Shown: piece after piece, positions 1 through 10,258 of the stretch | Numbering within the stretch: the first letter of the stretch is position 1 | How the letters are laid out: each line of letters begins with the position of its first letter | Assembly (NCBI RefSeq): GCF_001625215.2 | Contig: NC_030387.2 | Coordinates: 1,764,501 to 1,828,500 of the forward strand | DNA: 64,000 nucleotides | DNA from: Daucus carota subsp. sativus | Taxonomy: Eukaryota > Streptophyta > Magnoliopsida > Apiales > Apiaceae | Direction: 5' to 3' | Notes under the pieces: generated by a model | Told to the model about the DNA's origin: nothing | What the model saw: only the letters and a program-made list of their open reading frames with translations | The model's database searches: none | Program-made: the position numbers and the translations under genes

Positions 1-456
1 CTGTGCTCTGGGGCAAAAGTAATGAAATGAGAAAGGTTGATCAGTTGCATGCTTTGCCGGTGAAAAGCTGTAACAATCAAACTAAACCGGTTACCGGTTG
101 ATGATTACATAATACAATCTGCATATATAATACTGCTGCAATGTTATTGTAGCTGCCCTGTATTAAGACTTAGTGAGAAAATGTGACTATCTTTCTAAAG
201 TTTTCAGTCTATATTTTGCTAGTTACATTTTCGGTTTCTAATTCATTATGTTGTACCAGTGACGACCTTAGCAGAGAAATAATCAGTAAATCAGGTTAGA
301 TGATCCTATAAACTGTCATTCTTCGTGGGCTGGAGGTACATAAGATAAAAAGAATACGACGATCTTTAAGGCAGCAGAGTCTTTAAGGGCGTACCAATGC
401 ACAAAACTCGAACCTTAGTACTCCCAATTTTGGGAAGGGCTCATAGAATGGTTAAA

Positions 457-649
457 TTACCCGGAACAAGGTTCGATGCTAAAGATCAGAAGTTTTAGAG
501 GACTAGTACTAAAGAAACTATACCCTCTACTTTTGAAGATTCAACTAAAAGAGTTACCTGGAACAAGGTTCGAGCTAAGCATCAGAAGTTTTAGAGAACT
601 AATGTAAAAGAAACTATACCCTCTACTTTTAAAGATTCAGCTGAAAGTG
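457..649. repeat. Tandem duplication, period about 97 bp
   Basis: Two adjacent imperfect copies (457-553 and 554-649) share the core GGAACAAGGTTCGA and the stretch AAACTATACCCTCTACTTTT. The copies differ by scattered substitutions and small indels. No coding content is visible. Confidence 0.75.
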
Positions 650-767
650 GAATTTGAAGGTATCGGTAGTCATGTGTTTTTTAGGATTTGGATAGACAAT
701 ATAAGACTTAACTTCAAAATAAAATCCATATACTAATTAAGCTATATTACACCTACGCTTCATTTTC

Positions 768-868
768 CTTGGGGTTGTTGGTTAATAGGCTTTTTAGTCA
801 TTCAATTTATGACCATTTTTCTTTGGGTGTTGGTTGATAGACTTTTTAGTCACTCAATTTATGACCAA
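768..868. repeat. Tandem duplication, period about 52 bp
   Basis: Two neighbouring imperfect copies share GTTGGTTRATAG and CTTTTTAGTCAYTCAATTTA. No gene is associated with them. Confidence 0.65.
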
Positions 869-2112
869 CTTGCATGCAATTGAGTACTAAACTTTAAAAA
901 TTCGCAATCAACTAACTGAACTTTGTATCTAGATAGTTGTCGTCAGTGTCGTTAACGAAATGCATGGAACGGATGAAAATGTCAATCTTTTGAAAAATAT
1001 ATTTATTTATGCGGGCACTTTTATAATTTTATAAAATTCAAATTTTTATGGGTGCGTTTTTATAATTTCGTAAAATTTATAATAGTAGAAAAATGTCAAT
1101 TTTTCGAAAAATATCTTTATATTTTTTAATTTCATGGGTGCATTTTTATTAAATAGATATCGAGTTCAAACGACTCCATTTAGCTTACCTTATTTTCCAC
1201 AAATAAGTCCATATCTCTAGAAAAAATATGCAAATATGTACTTTTTCCGAAAATTAGCACATATTTTTGCTAAATAATGAATATGAAACATGCTTATAAG
1301 CTAATACATAATCGAATGGACCCTAATTTGTTGAACTAATAAAATTTTCATTATGACAATCGCAAAGATCTAACTGTATTAATGTTTTCCGTTAAAATCA
1401 AACTAGAGTTAACAATTGTGCAAACTATTAATGTTCAATGACAAAATAGCAAGTTAAATTTAATTTTATGATCAGTTTCCAAGTTTTTGGATTTCAATGA
1501 TGTAACTGCAAGTTGACAATGAATTTAGTCACTTTTTAGCACCCGTACATAAATGTGGAAACTCCAACATTTATTTTAAGCCAAAAATATATAAATAAAA
1601 AAATTCAAAATATTGTCGAGACACTCGGATAGATATCTATGTTAGACATTTTTAAACAAGTTCGGATAATATAGTCAAAAAGTTATTCTGACCCATGACT
1701 ATGTACTTGAAATGATATGCAGCTTAAAATAAATTATATGTTATCAAACACAATGTAAATCTGTTTAAATAAATACTGACATCATTTAATTATTAAATGA
1801 AGCTTTAATATCTATACTCAAATCAGTTATATATCAATAAAATAAATGTCAGAAATAAATACTACATTTAAGAAAGTAAAATAAAAAATAATTAAAAGCT
1901 GCATTTAAAAACATGTGGTCAGAACATTCACACATAAGACATGCTATCATATTTTTACAAATTTTCCTAAAATCTAACCGCTAAAGACAAGAAGCCAGAT
2001 CTCTTTTGTAAAAAAATATCATTATAAAAAGTATACATAAACAGCATGAAGATTTTAGGTGAGTATTTATGGAATAATAAATATTAATTAAATGCACGCC
2101 ACATATTTTCCC

Positions 2113-2118
2113 TATAAA
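2113..2118 (+). promoter_or_regulatory. Probable TATA box of the defensin-like gene
   Basis: TATAAA lies about 100 bases upstream of the ATG at 2220, a reasonable distance for a plant TATA box plus a short leader. The assignment rests on position and motif only. Confidence 0.4.
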
Positions 2119-2219
2119 TTCCTTTCTGTCTCTAGTACGTCTGAGACCACAAGTAATTGAGAAGCTAGAAACAATAATTAGGCAGTTTTTAAACTTTCCA
2201 TTTGCAAGCAAACAGAGTT

Positions 2220-2623
2220 ATGGGCAAAATCATATTTGGAATTCTCTGCATTTGTGTCGTTTATGCAACACTTAGCATAAACTTGCCTGTTACAGTCGGT
2301 ATGAACGTTTCTTTGTCCCAAATTACATATCTCTTTCAGTTTTCGATAAGCCAAATTGACCCGATCTTCGACTAACTGTTACAAAATATTTATTTATTAT
2401 TACGGGTGTAGCGAACAAAGAAGAGAGAATGTGGTCGCAAAATCTAGACGGCGGCCATCCAATAACCAGCAACACGACGATACCGGTAAACAACTGCAAC
2501 AGTCAGAGCTGCCGGAGTGCATGTCTGTCGAGTAAACCTGGTGGTAATCTGGCATCAGTAAAGTGTCAAGATGTTGATACATGTGTTTGTACTTGGCTCA
2601 ATGGTATTTTACCCCAAGATTGA
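2220..2623 (+). CDS. Defensin-like secreted cysteine-rich peptide, two exons
   Basis: Exons 2220-2298 and 2412-2623 encode 96 residues. Exon 1 encodes almost exactly a signal peptide (hydrophobic run IIFGILCICVVYATL). Exon 2 encodes the mature peptide, with six cysteines spaced C-x4-C-x3-C-x13-C-x5-C-x-C. The CxxxC and CxC elements fit the cysteine-stabilised alpha-beta fold of plant defensin-like proteins, which usually have this signal-exon/mature-exon layout. The role is likely extracellular, in defence or signalling, but the family is too divergent to name a target. The 3' splice site needs care: at the position where the paralogous copy at 5.28 kb has ACAG, this copy has ACGG. The reading frame is kept by using the GTGTAG immediately downstream, which both copies retain. 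A TATA box precedes the gene. Length and cysteine count are normal for the family. Confidence 0.75.
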
Positions 2624-3799
2624 ATTACACCCTTCATGTAATTTTTTTAAATATATTTTAGATGAGTATTACCGTAGCAGAAAGATTTATTAACTTCTTG
2701 ATTGTGGTTTTCTTTTGTTGAATTCGAGTTTATTATCTGGAAAAGTGTCTCCTTTGAAATATCTAAAGTCCCAAATAAAAAAAAGTGTGTGAAAGAGTTT
2801 TTCGATTGGTCGGATGGTTCAAGTACAATAGCGAAAACATACGAGTTATAGTTGAAAAGCATCAGAATAACCTATACAGGATCTTATAATATTATAGCTG
2901 AAAAGCATCAGAATAACCTGCAATTATCAGGCTTATGAAACGAAAATTATCATTGGCATAAAGGAAGAAGCTATACAGGATCTTACAGAAAGTTCGAATT
3001 CGCATGGCCACATTGACTATGCATCAGTGTTCTTCATACACTGCTAGTGAAGATGAATATTGATGTTTAAGAAACCCATGAACCAGAACTCAAAATATCT
3101 TTCGTAATTATATCCACGTATTTCCTTGACGGATCATTTACGTCTTCGCTTGAATGGCTCTCTAAATTTTAGGAAAAACAAAAATGGATTTGTGCTTACT
3201 TTGCCTGTATTTAGGAGATGCAAAGTATTGATTAGAAGGGAAATACAGACGTCCTTTGTGTGACTTCTCAAAATAATTAGCACTGATAGATAGACATTTG
3301 CGTGACTTCTCAGATGAATATGCTGTTGAGCTTGTTGGAATTCCAAATACATGTTCCGCACTCTTATTCTTCATATTTGATGAATTCTCAGATGATCAAT
3401 GCTTAGCTCTGGTTCTTTCTCTTGTTTCAGTGTAGTATTTATAGGAAAGTCGAGACGGTTAAATAATCTTTAATCTTAGTGCATGACTCTTCTCGGGCTT
3501 ATTGACAAGACAAAAGCGAAGGCATGAAATTCAAGATAAAAAAAGATATCAAACATGCATGCTTGTGCCTGCTTTCTTTAGGAAAAATGTAGAGACCATT
3601 AACCAACAAGAAATTGAACATGATGATATTTGGAAATACCATCAAACTACATGATCTCGACATAATGTTGTAATCATGAACCGCAGTGAATCCTGAGGGA
3701 ATGTTAATTCAAGATTGACCCGAGCAGGAGTTGTTTATTTGAACAATGAAAGCCATGCACAAATAGTTTGAGACAATCTTTCCTGCCCTGGTGCTTACT

Positions 3800-3926
3800 T
3801 TTTTTTTTGATAAGCCTAAAGGATATTCATTAGTATCATCTGTTCTATATTAAATTCGATATAGGTGAGAATCGAACCCAAGACCATGGGGATGACAAAC
3901 GGATAACTCTATCAACCCATTCCAGA
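3800..3926 (-). mobile_element. SINE, minus orientation, with 8-bp target duplication
   Basis: Read on the minus strand, the element ends in an A-rich tail (a T run at about 3798-3808 on the plus strand). It carries a pol III B-box-like GGGTTCGATTC, and a tRNA-like region precedes it. The direct repeat TGCTTACT flanks it at 3792-3799 and 3927-3934. The paralogous sequence at 11.85 kb lacks the insert, which supports mobility. No protein is encoded. Confidence 0.75.
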
Positions 3927-4149
3927 TGCTTACTTGGTTTGCAGACATTTTCGACTTCTTAATCTATCTTGAATGCTTTGGAAAACCATCATCCCGATGT
4001 GTAAAGTACTGAACTTTATGCGGCCATCCAAATTAACCCTTAAGAATACATAACAATTACCTATCGGCTGTTTGAGAACTTATCCGGAATAGAGTTAATC
4101 CATCAAAAGACCTATTTGGCTGTTTGAAAACTTATCCGGAATAGAGTTA

Positions 4150-4510
4150 GGTACTGTTTGGGTTGCTGTTGCAGACAGCAACGACAGTTTTTTGCTGAAA
4201 AACAGATGAAAAACTATTTGGTAAATCTAACAACAGTTTTTCCGAACATCAGCTTTTAGTTGAAAAGCTGCTTTTAGAAAAAGCAAGTCCTCTTATACTT
4301 TTGAAAAAAGCTGCTTTTCCATTTTTTCGGAAAGCTGTTACAAATTTCATTGTCAAACCTCATCAAAAACATTATTTTTTATATTATAAATCAAAATAAG
4401 CAAATTTCAAAAAATTAACAAACAATTATCTGATTTCTACCACAACACTTTTTTTACTAGCATTTTTTCTGACAGCACAGCCATTTTTAACGGCACTTCC
4501 AAATAGACTC
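4150..4510. mobile_element. PIF/Harbinger-type MITE with TTA duplication
   Basis: This 361-bp non-coding insert has related ends (GGTACTGTTTGG at the left; the complement of CCAAATAGACTC at the right) and a TTA duplicated on both sides. The paralogous sequence at about 12.01 kb reads straight through one TTA, giving a natural empty site. The TTA target and short imperfect terminal repeats suggest a Tourist-like element. Confidence 0.65.
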
Positions 4511-5141
4511 TTAATCCATCAAAAGTCATCGACCAATCTTCATATTGGAGTGTACAACAAATGCATACTAGAAAAATTTATGTTAGGAAGAAGAACCATT
4601 CACATTAAAATCAATACACTCATAGCTAGCCAAGAAAAATCCGTACTTACTTTATAGCTAAACTATATGCTAAAAATTAATAACCAGGTGAAGCTAATGT
4701 AATAATTGTATATGTATCAAATTAGTCTAAATGTTAAATTTTAGTTTACTTCAATATCTTACCATATAGGTTTTTTTGATAACAACGTATATACACATTT
4801 AACATATATATACTAACAATTCAAAAAATTTGTAAACTTTTGTAACACACAAAAAGTATGATCCTGATGAAATACATATATTTTACATTGACCTTAAGAA
4901 TAAATCAGAATTAAACAAATCAATGTTTTTTCCCTAGCCTGGTGTATTAATAATTAGGATGTAATCCGCGACTCTAAATTTGAACATGAAAACTGTAATT
5001 GTCTATATGGAGTAGAGGAGTAGATAATCTACAAGTCTATTGCAGATGACTAATAGATCATGATTTTAAGACCTGGATGTTACAGCTTCGTTCTGCGAAA
5101 TTTGTGTCTTTACTTTTCGACAACTTGATTCTGAGAATCTT

Positions 5142-5217
5142 TGTTAGAATATAATATATGATTCTGGTAAACCATCCTCCCAACACCTCGAGATCTAACA
5201 GAATTTATCATTTACCA
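5142..5217 (+). mobile_element. TRIM LTR at a duplication junction
   Basis: This 76-bp sequence begins TGTTAGAATATAA, ends in CA and is followed by TGGTATCA, the start of a primer-binding site complementary to initiator tRNA-Met. It matches the LTRs of the complete TRIM at 16568-16823. It sits where repeat unit A ends and the second defensin-like copy begins, and it replaces that copy's first exon. It may have taken part in the recombination that created the duplication. Confidence 0.65.
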
Positions 5218-5282
5218 TGGTATCAAATTGACCAATATTTGATTGAATATTATAATATATTTATTTATTGTTACAGGTGTAG

Positions 5283-5778
5283 TATACAAAGAAGAGAGAA
5301 AGTGGTCCCAAAATTTAGAGGCGGTCATCCAATAACCAACAACACTACGATACCAATAAGCAACTGCAACACTGAAAGCTGCCGGAGAGCATGCCTGTCG
5401 AGTAAACCTGGAGGTAATCTGGTATCAGTAAATTGTCAAGATGATGATACATACTCCCTCCGTCCCTTCCATTTCTTTACACTTTCCTTTTTGGGGTGTC
5501 CCATCCAATTCTTCACATTTCAAAAGTTACCAAATATAGTCAATGGGTCCCACCACTTCTCCACTTTTCTTTCCTTTTCACACTACTTTTACTCCACTAT
5601 CTTCTTTTTATACATTAAAAATCAATGTGTCCCACCACTTCACCCACTTTTCTTTCTCTTTTTCACTACTTTATACATATTTCTTAACCTCCGTGTCCAA
5701 CCCATTTGATAAGAAATGGGAGGGACGGAGGGAGTATGTGTTTGTACTTGGCTCAACGGTATTTTGTCCAAGGATTAA
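5283..5778 (+). pseudogene. Defensin-like pseudogene, exon 2 only, split by a MITE
   Basis: The sequence is a close copy of exon 2 of the gene at 2412-2623, with the same splice acceptor region (TTACAG then GTGTAG) and the same first four cysteines (C-x4-C-x3-C-x13-C). A 281-bp MITE then interrupts it, and the last coding stretch with the CxC motif resumes at 5737-5778. The signal-peptide exon is absent, because the sequence upstream joins a TRIM LTR. The copy therefore cannot encode a secreted peptide. The open frame that runs into the MITE is accidental. Confidence 0.75.
5454..5734. mobile_element. Stowaway-like MITE
   Basis: Perfect terminal inverted repeats CTCCCTCCGTCCC and GGGACGGAGGGAG bound a 281-bp non-coding element, with TA on both sides. 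The terminal motif and TA target are typical of Stowaway elements mobilised by Tc1/mariner transposases. It lies inside the coding part of the defensin-like pseudogene. Confidence 0.85.
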
Positions 5779-6021
5779 ACTACACCATGTAATTTATTCA
5801 AACAAAAATATTTTGGATGAATGTTATCTTAACAAAAAGATTTATTAACTTCTTCATTGTGGTTTTCTTTTGTTGAATTCAAGTTTATTATCTTGAAAAG
5901 TGAAATATCTAAAATCCAATGTCAAAAAATTTCAAGTCAAAAAAACAGGGTGCCTGTCCTGAAATATTATTGTCAAAGAATTTTTCGGTTCATCGATGGT
6001 ATAAGTACAATATCAAAAACA

Positions 6022-6451
6022 TTAGCCCGTTTGGGTAGAATTAAAATTATGACTTATAGTTTAAGTTGACTTAATTTAATAAACGTTTGGCTTAAATTGT
6101 CTGTTTGGATAATTTTTATTATAGATGACTTATAATTTTTTAACATAATAATAATAAAAATAGATTTAATAGATTATTTATTTTAGTGTTGAAATTGATT
6201 TTTATTAAAAAAATCATAAAAATAACCTAAGTTGATCAAAAACGTACATCCTATTAATTTATGATTTTATCTCAGTCTTGTGACCCTTGGTGGCCAAGCC
6301 GCACGGATTTATTTTCGGGCTCCTCCCAAAAAGCCTTATAATAATGGAGTTGTTAGGCTGCTTATATTCAAAACAAATTCTCTTTATCTTTTCGATGTGG
6401 GATTTGGGTTGACACCCACTCAACACTTTCATGGACATCTTTTATTCATAA
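6022..6451. mobile_element. Truncated Tourist-like MITE and unassigned sequence
   Basis: From TTA at about 6020 the sequence starts GCCCGTTTGGGTAG and continues with a pattern (AAATTATGACTTATAG, GTCTGTTTGG) shared with the complete MITE at 60293-60666. No right end is visible before the Helitron terminus at 6452. About 6270-6450 is unassigned. Together with the Helitron this interrupts repeat unit B between 6021 and 10259. Confidence 0.5.
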
Positions 6452-6673
6452 CTAGAGAAAAAAACGCGCTCCGCGCGAGTGAGAAAAATAGAATATAAGA
6501 CATTTTAAAAGATATTTATGATTTATAGTTTTTTGAATCCTTTTATTCTATAATTGTTGTTGAAATATAAGAAAATATAGTTTTTCTTTCACGGGAACAG
6601 AGATTGTGACTAAGATCAATGAACTGCGTAGGCACTGTATTTCGCATGCTATTTTGTCTTACAAATTGCTCAC

Positions 6674-6862
6674 CTTTATTATTATATCACCAACAACATC
6701 TGCTTCTACTTCATTATTATCCACTTTCTGTTGCTGCTGCCTCATAAATGCGACTAAATGCTTCTGAAGATTATTGTAATTGTTGGTCACCTCATCCACC
6801 ATGTCCCTCAGTCTCTGATTCTCGGAGTTCATTCCTTCCAACTCAGCACGATGCACCACTAG
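6674..6862 (-). pseudogene. Captured exon of a group II WRKY factor (coiled-coil region)
   Basis: The minus-strand exon (3' splice site at 6863, donor GTGAGC below 6674) encodes AELEGMNSENQRLRDMVDEV followed by a TNNYNNLQKHL-type stretch and glutamines. This is the conserved leucine-zipper segment upstream of the DNA-binding domain in group IIa/IIb WRKY proteins. The WRKYGQK domain and zinc finger are missing. A 58-nt intron separates it from the START exon, and the frames are compatible. It lies inside the Helitron-like element. Confidence 0.65.
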
Positions 6863-6920
6863 CTGAAACACTTAAAACATTGCACATGAAAGCAGATAAC
6901 AATGTTAAGTTCAAGTGTAC

Positions 6921-7086
6921 CTCAGGCTCATGGTGCCAGGCTTGATATGCCATGTTTGAGGCAGAGCGGTCCTTGAGATAGTGCCAAGGCCTATCCCATC
7001 CCTTTCCATCTAAAAGATGCAACAGGTGTTCAAGATCATTCTTCGTGACAAGATCATGTTCTTTAGTTGAGTTTCCATTGATCAGC
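6921..7086 (-). pseudogene. Captured exon of a START-domain lipid-transfer protein
   Basis: The minus-strand exon has a clear acceptor (TCTGCAG before 7086) and donor (GTACAC after 6921). It encodes VTKNDLEHLLHLLDGKGWDR, PWHYLKDRS and then MAYQAWHHEPE. This matches the segment entering the START domain of plant PCTP-like proteins (typically DLKHL..LVE, W..MMDRSTP.M.YQAW). The rest of the domain is absent, so it is a gene fragment. Confidence 0.6.
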
Positions 7087-8075
7087 CTGCAGATATAAAA
7101 GCAATTAGAGAAAGAACTTCTGTTTACATCCTATATAACTTTAAGCAAAGTCTCACATAGGGTTAGGGTTACCTACTACAGAGAAGTGGCCATTCAAAAA
7201 TAGAGCATGCTAAAAAAACTAAAATAGAAGCATATAGCAGCACAATGCCAGTTGCAGCTGTATGCTTCTATTATAAATCCGGACTACTCTTTTATCCAGC
7301 CTGTACAGTTTTATTAAGCAATTTAATTATTCCAGCTTGTTTTCCTAACAAAAAACTCTAAAATATTAATCAGTTAAAAATAGAAGAGGACATGACTTGT
7401 TTTATGATGCCTAGAAAGGTATGAACTCTTATTATTGAAACAATAGATATCTTCCAAAGAAGCAGTAAGCTATGCTATACTTCCGTTTCACAACTGCATC
7501 CAGATAGAAGGAAGACACTTTGCCTTGAGAGTAAAGTTACCGTTCCTCAGAACATATCCTCAAGATATTCCAGTTGGAATTCCTGCATTAATCTAGTTGC
7601 TACGTCTACAACCTGAAATAGTCTAGTCCACACGTCCTGCATATCAATTGTGTCATTGTTGTCATGGAATGCTAATTATGAAAACGGCCATTTGACTATT
7701 CTGTGCAATTAAAATCGGTTCAGTTACCAGACTTCCATCAGTAGAGCCAAATCATCACAATTACACATTCACGGCTAGCTTATCTGACTAATCATATTGG
7801 TACCAGCAAATAATCAGATATAACCAGTCTCCAACTTCATGTTAACAAAATCATTTGCAAGGAAAACTAAATAAGTATGTCGTAGCTGTAGTTTGCAGTT
7901 TGATTAATTTGAATCAATGACAAACATAAATCAGAGGACATCTATCTGACATGATATTCATATGTAAATTAGGTAATCTCCTTCTCTTTCTTGTTATTCC
8001 AGAAACTTCTGTTCTAACTGTTTAGCTAGTTAGAACATTGAATCAATCTACGTAGACAAATTATATAAAACTTAT

Positions 8076-8276
8076 ACAAGCAGCATCATGCTGCCAACAC
8101 ATAGATATACCACACTGAATCAATCTACATACAGAAATTATATAAAACTTATACAAGAACCAATAGTTGATGACGAAAAAAATAGAAACCTGGTAAAGGG
8201 CATGACTAAGCTCTTCCCTTGCCGTATGAAGTTGTTTCTCCAATGCCAAATTTGATAATATGAGACAGTCCCATTC
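8076..8276 (-). pseudogene. Captured PRP19 exons
   Basis: The exon 8190-8276 (minus) encodes [15 protein letters not shown], then [14 protein letters not shown], the coiled-coil region of the plant pre-mRNA-processing factor 19 ubiquitin ligase (MAC3A/B). After a short intron the next exon begins at 8090 with HDAAC, exactly the continuation in PRP19, and then breaks off. A 42-bp stretch around the break is duplicated (8039-8080 and 8116-8157). Only this part of the gene is present, so it is non-functional. Confidence 0.7.
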
Positions 8277-8569
8277 CTAGTATTAGAAACAATATATGCA
8301 CACATATACTAAGATATACCATCAAAAATTGCAGGCTTTTGTAAAGTAAATTGATATCATAACCAATACTGTACAACCTAACATAACGCAAAATGGTTAT
8401 TGCTTAGTAATGCAAGCCAGTGATGTTGGTTTAAAAATATATAATAAGTTAATATTCTTGATCAAGCTAAATAATTGAAAGAAAGACTTATAGGTCGCAA
8501 AGGCAGTCCTTGGTCACTAAGAGTGACAGTCGTCTCTGGTTTTCTGGGGTGGTGGAACCTGCAACTTAC

Positions 8570-9180
8570 CATTTGTGCAAAGGCAGCACGCAAGCTCGTA
8601 GTATACTAAAGCTACGCCGACCAATCCTCTTTGTTCCATCTTCCCACACTCTAATTGTTTCTCCTTCAAGGCCTGAAAGATCGAAGAGCTCTGCAACAGC
8701 ATAGAGAACCGATGATCTATTAATTGTAATAAAGAATAAGTCATAATAGGTTATAAACTTTAGCTTTCAAGCATACCAGGTGTGTTCCACGGGGCTTTTG
8801 TAGTTGCAGCCCCCTCACAATCAGGAACACCAACAGCTTTTCTCTCTGTCCTAGCTTTAAGAGTTGAAAAAAGTAAGTTATACTTTAAACCAATGCCCCT
8901 AGGACGTAAGACCGGAGTCATGCTAGGACGGCCTTCAATTGGTGCAAGAGTGCCATGGTGCTATTGATTTGGCCTGATCAGTGGCTAGCGTCAGAGTTTT
9001 GATGTGAAGAGGCAAAACTAAAGGGAGGGCACTAAAGAGACACAAACGAAATAAGCAGTCATTTATATTTACCTTTTTGAGCAGTTTCGGTTGCTCAAGC
9101 CTCTCCTCCAATTTTTTAGAATTCCTGTGCTTTCTAATCCCGCAATTCACAACTCCTCTGGGATCATAGCAAGTAACAAA
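8570..9180 (-). pseudogene. Three exon-like fragments of unidentified genes
   Basis: Minus-strand open stretches bounded by plausible splice sites occur at about 9072-9179 (FVTCYDPRGVVNCGIRKHR), about 8779-8940 (PSMTPVLRPRGIGLKYN) and about 8570-8686 (ELFDLSGLEGETIRVWEDG). They read like real coding exons, with donors GTAAAT, GTATGC and GTAAGT. I do not recognise their families, and they may derive from one gene or several. They belong to the captured cargo of the Helitron-like element. Confidence 0.4.
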
Positions 9181-10258
9181 TGGTCTGCATGCAATTGAAC
9201 AAACAACACTTGTTCATCTGTTAGCCACTGGGATACTTGCAAATTAAGACAAAACTGCCGCCAGCAGGAACCAAACATAAATTATGCAATCTTGTAAACA
9301 AAACAATACATTACTAATCACTTCTGATAACATCATAGCAGACTTTTAAACCAAAAAGCTTCTGCAGATGAAGAAAGTCTCTAATCTTAAGATGGCTTCA
9401 TCATCAAAGCATGAATTGCAACACAAAACCTTGTAAAGAAACATACAAAATTCGACTTTTTCATCGGAAATTTCATGCACATAATACAGAATCCAAGCAC
9501 CTTATATTCATGGAGCCAAGTATCTGAAGCAGCAAGGTCTCTTTCAACACTGACCACCCTCACCAGCCTCCCTAGAAGCCAAATTTCAGCCACAACAAAA
9601 AAAAAGTCTAAAACACTAAAAAAAATGAGAAGAACTAAATTTCAAGAACACAAAAAACCCACAAGAAGACCACAATCCAGAGACACCAAGAAACCCAAAA
9701 ATCAAAAACACTAATCAAAGGATATCTCTAAGTTGAGAGGCTTTAAATTGGGGAGTGCTCAGTTTCATAACACTTTTCATCCTCACGATGCCAGAAGCTT
9801 CCCTTAAAGTACCACCAAAGAAGATGCTTAAGCAATTTTGAGCACAAGTATATATGCATGCATAAACATAGAAAGATCAAAGAAAAATTCAGTGAAGAAG
9901 TGATTCACCTGGTGCAAAGAAGGAAAGCGGAAGATTCCCTGGCGCTCCAAACTGCAAGGCATGATGATGCGAGAAAGATTTAGATTGATAAGACAGCATT
10001 GCAGTTGTTACGGCGGGAGCCAAAACTGGCTCCTTATTAAAACAAAGACAACAAAAAGGCACGTCTCATCACCTGACCTTAGTTATCATGAATTTAAAAC
10101 AAAATTCTAATTCTAATTAAAAAAATATAAAAAGCTAGAAAATCAGAGATTTTGTTTAGAGAGATTTGAGACATGCCATGTCACCCTCTGAAGAACCTCC
10201 TTTATATAAATATAACATACATTTATTGGTTTACTCGCATAACCGGTAAATCCTATAC

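Larger units (their letters stand above)
1..2219. other. AT-rich intergenic region without a gene
   Basis: No reading frame here has a recognisable domain or convincing codon structure. The stretch is very AT-rich and holds two short tandem duplications, listed separately, and loosely repeated AT-rich motifs at about 975-1145. The last 110 bases are the probable promoter and leader of the defensin-like gene that follows. Confidence 0.6.
2624..5141. repeat. Repeat unit A downstream of the defensin-like gene
   Basis: This non-coding stretch is the least disturbed copy of a sequence that recurs, rearranged, further along. About 2700-2850 matches 5840-6020, 2880-3215 matches 10259-10640, 3650-4580 matches 11672-12230, 4580-5140 matches 14175-14690, and 4727-5140 matches 15061-15417 plus 16518-16567. 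It serves as the empty-site reference for the Pack-MULE and other insertions. Within it are a SINE (3800-3926) and a MITE (4150-4510). No gene was recognised. Confidence 0.7.
6452..10200 (-). mobile_element. Helitron-like element carrying several host exon fragments
   Basis: On the minus strand the 3' end shows a GC-rich hairpin (CGCGC, loop GGA, GCGCG; plus positions 6465-6477) followed by a short T-rich spacer and CTAG, then a T in the flank. That is the classical Helitron terminus. Exon-like fragments of unrelated genes (WRKY, START-domain protein, PRP19 and unidentified ones), mostly with splice sites intact, lie in the same orientation, which is typical of Helitron capture. No Rep/helicase is seen, so the element is non-autonomous. 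The 5' end (expected TC after A) was not resolved and lies somewhere below 10258, where repeat unit B resumes. Confidence 0.6.

Noticed and set aside
5158-5709. 183-codon frame across the second defensin-like copy
   Set aside because: It begins in a TRIM LTR and runs through intron sequence and into a MITE. Only the part homologous to exon 2 is real.
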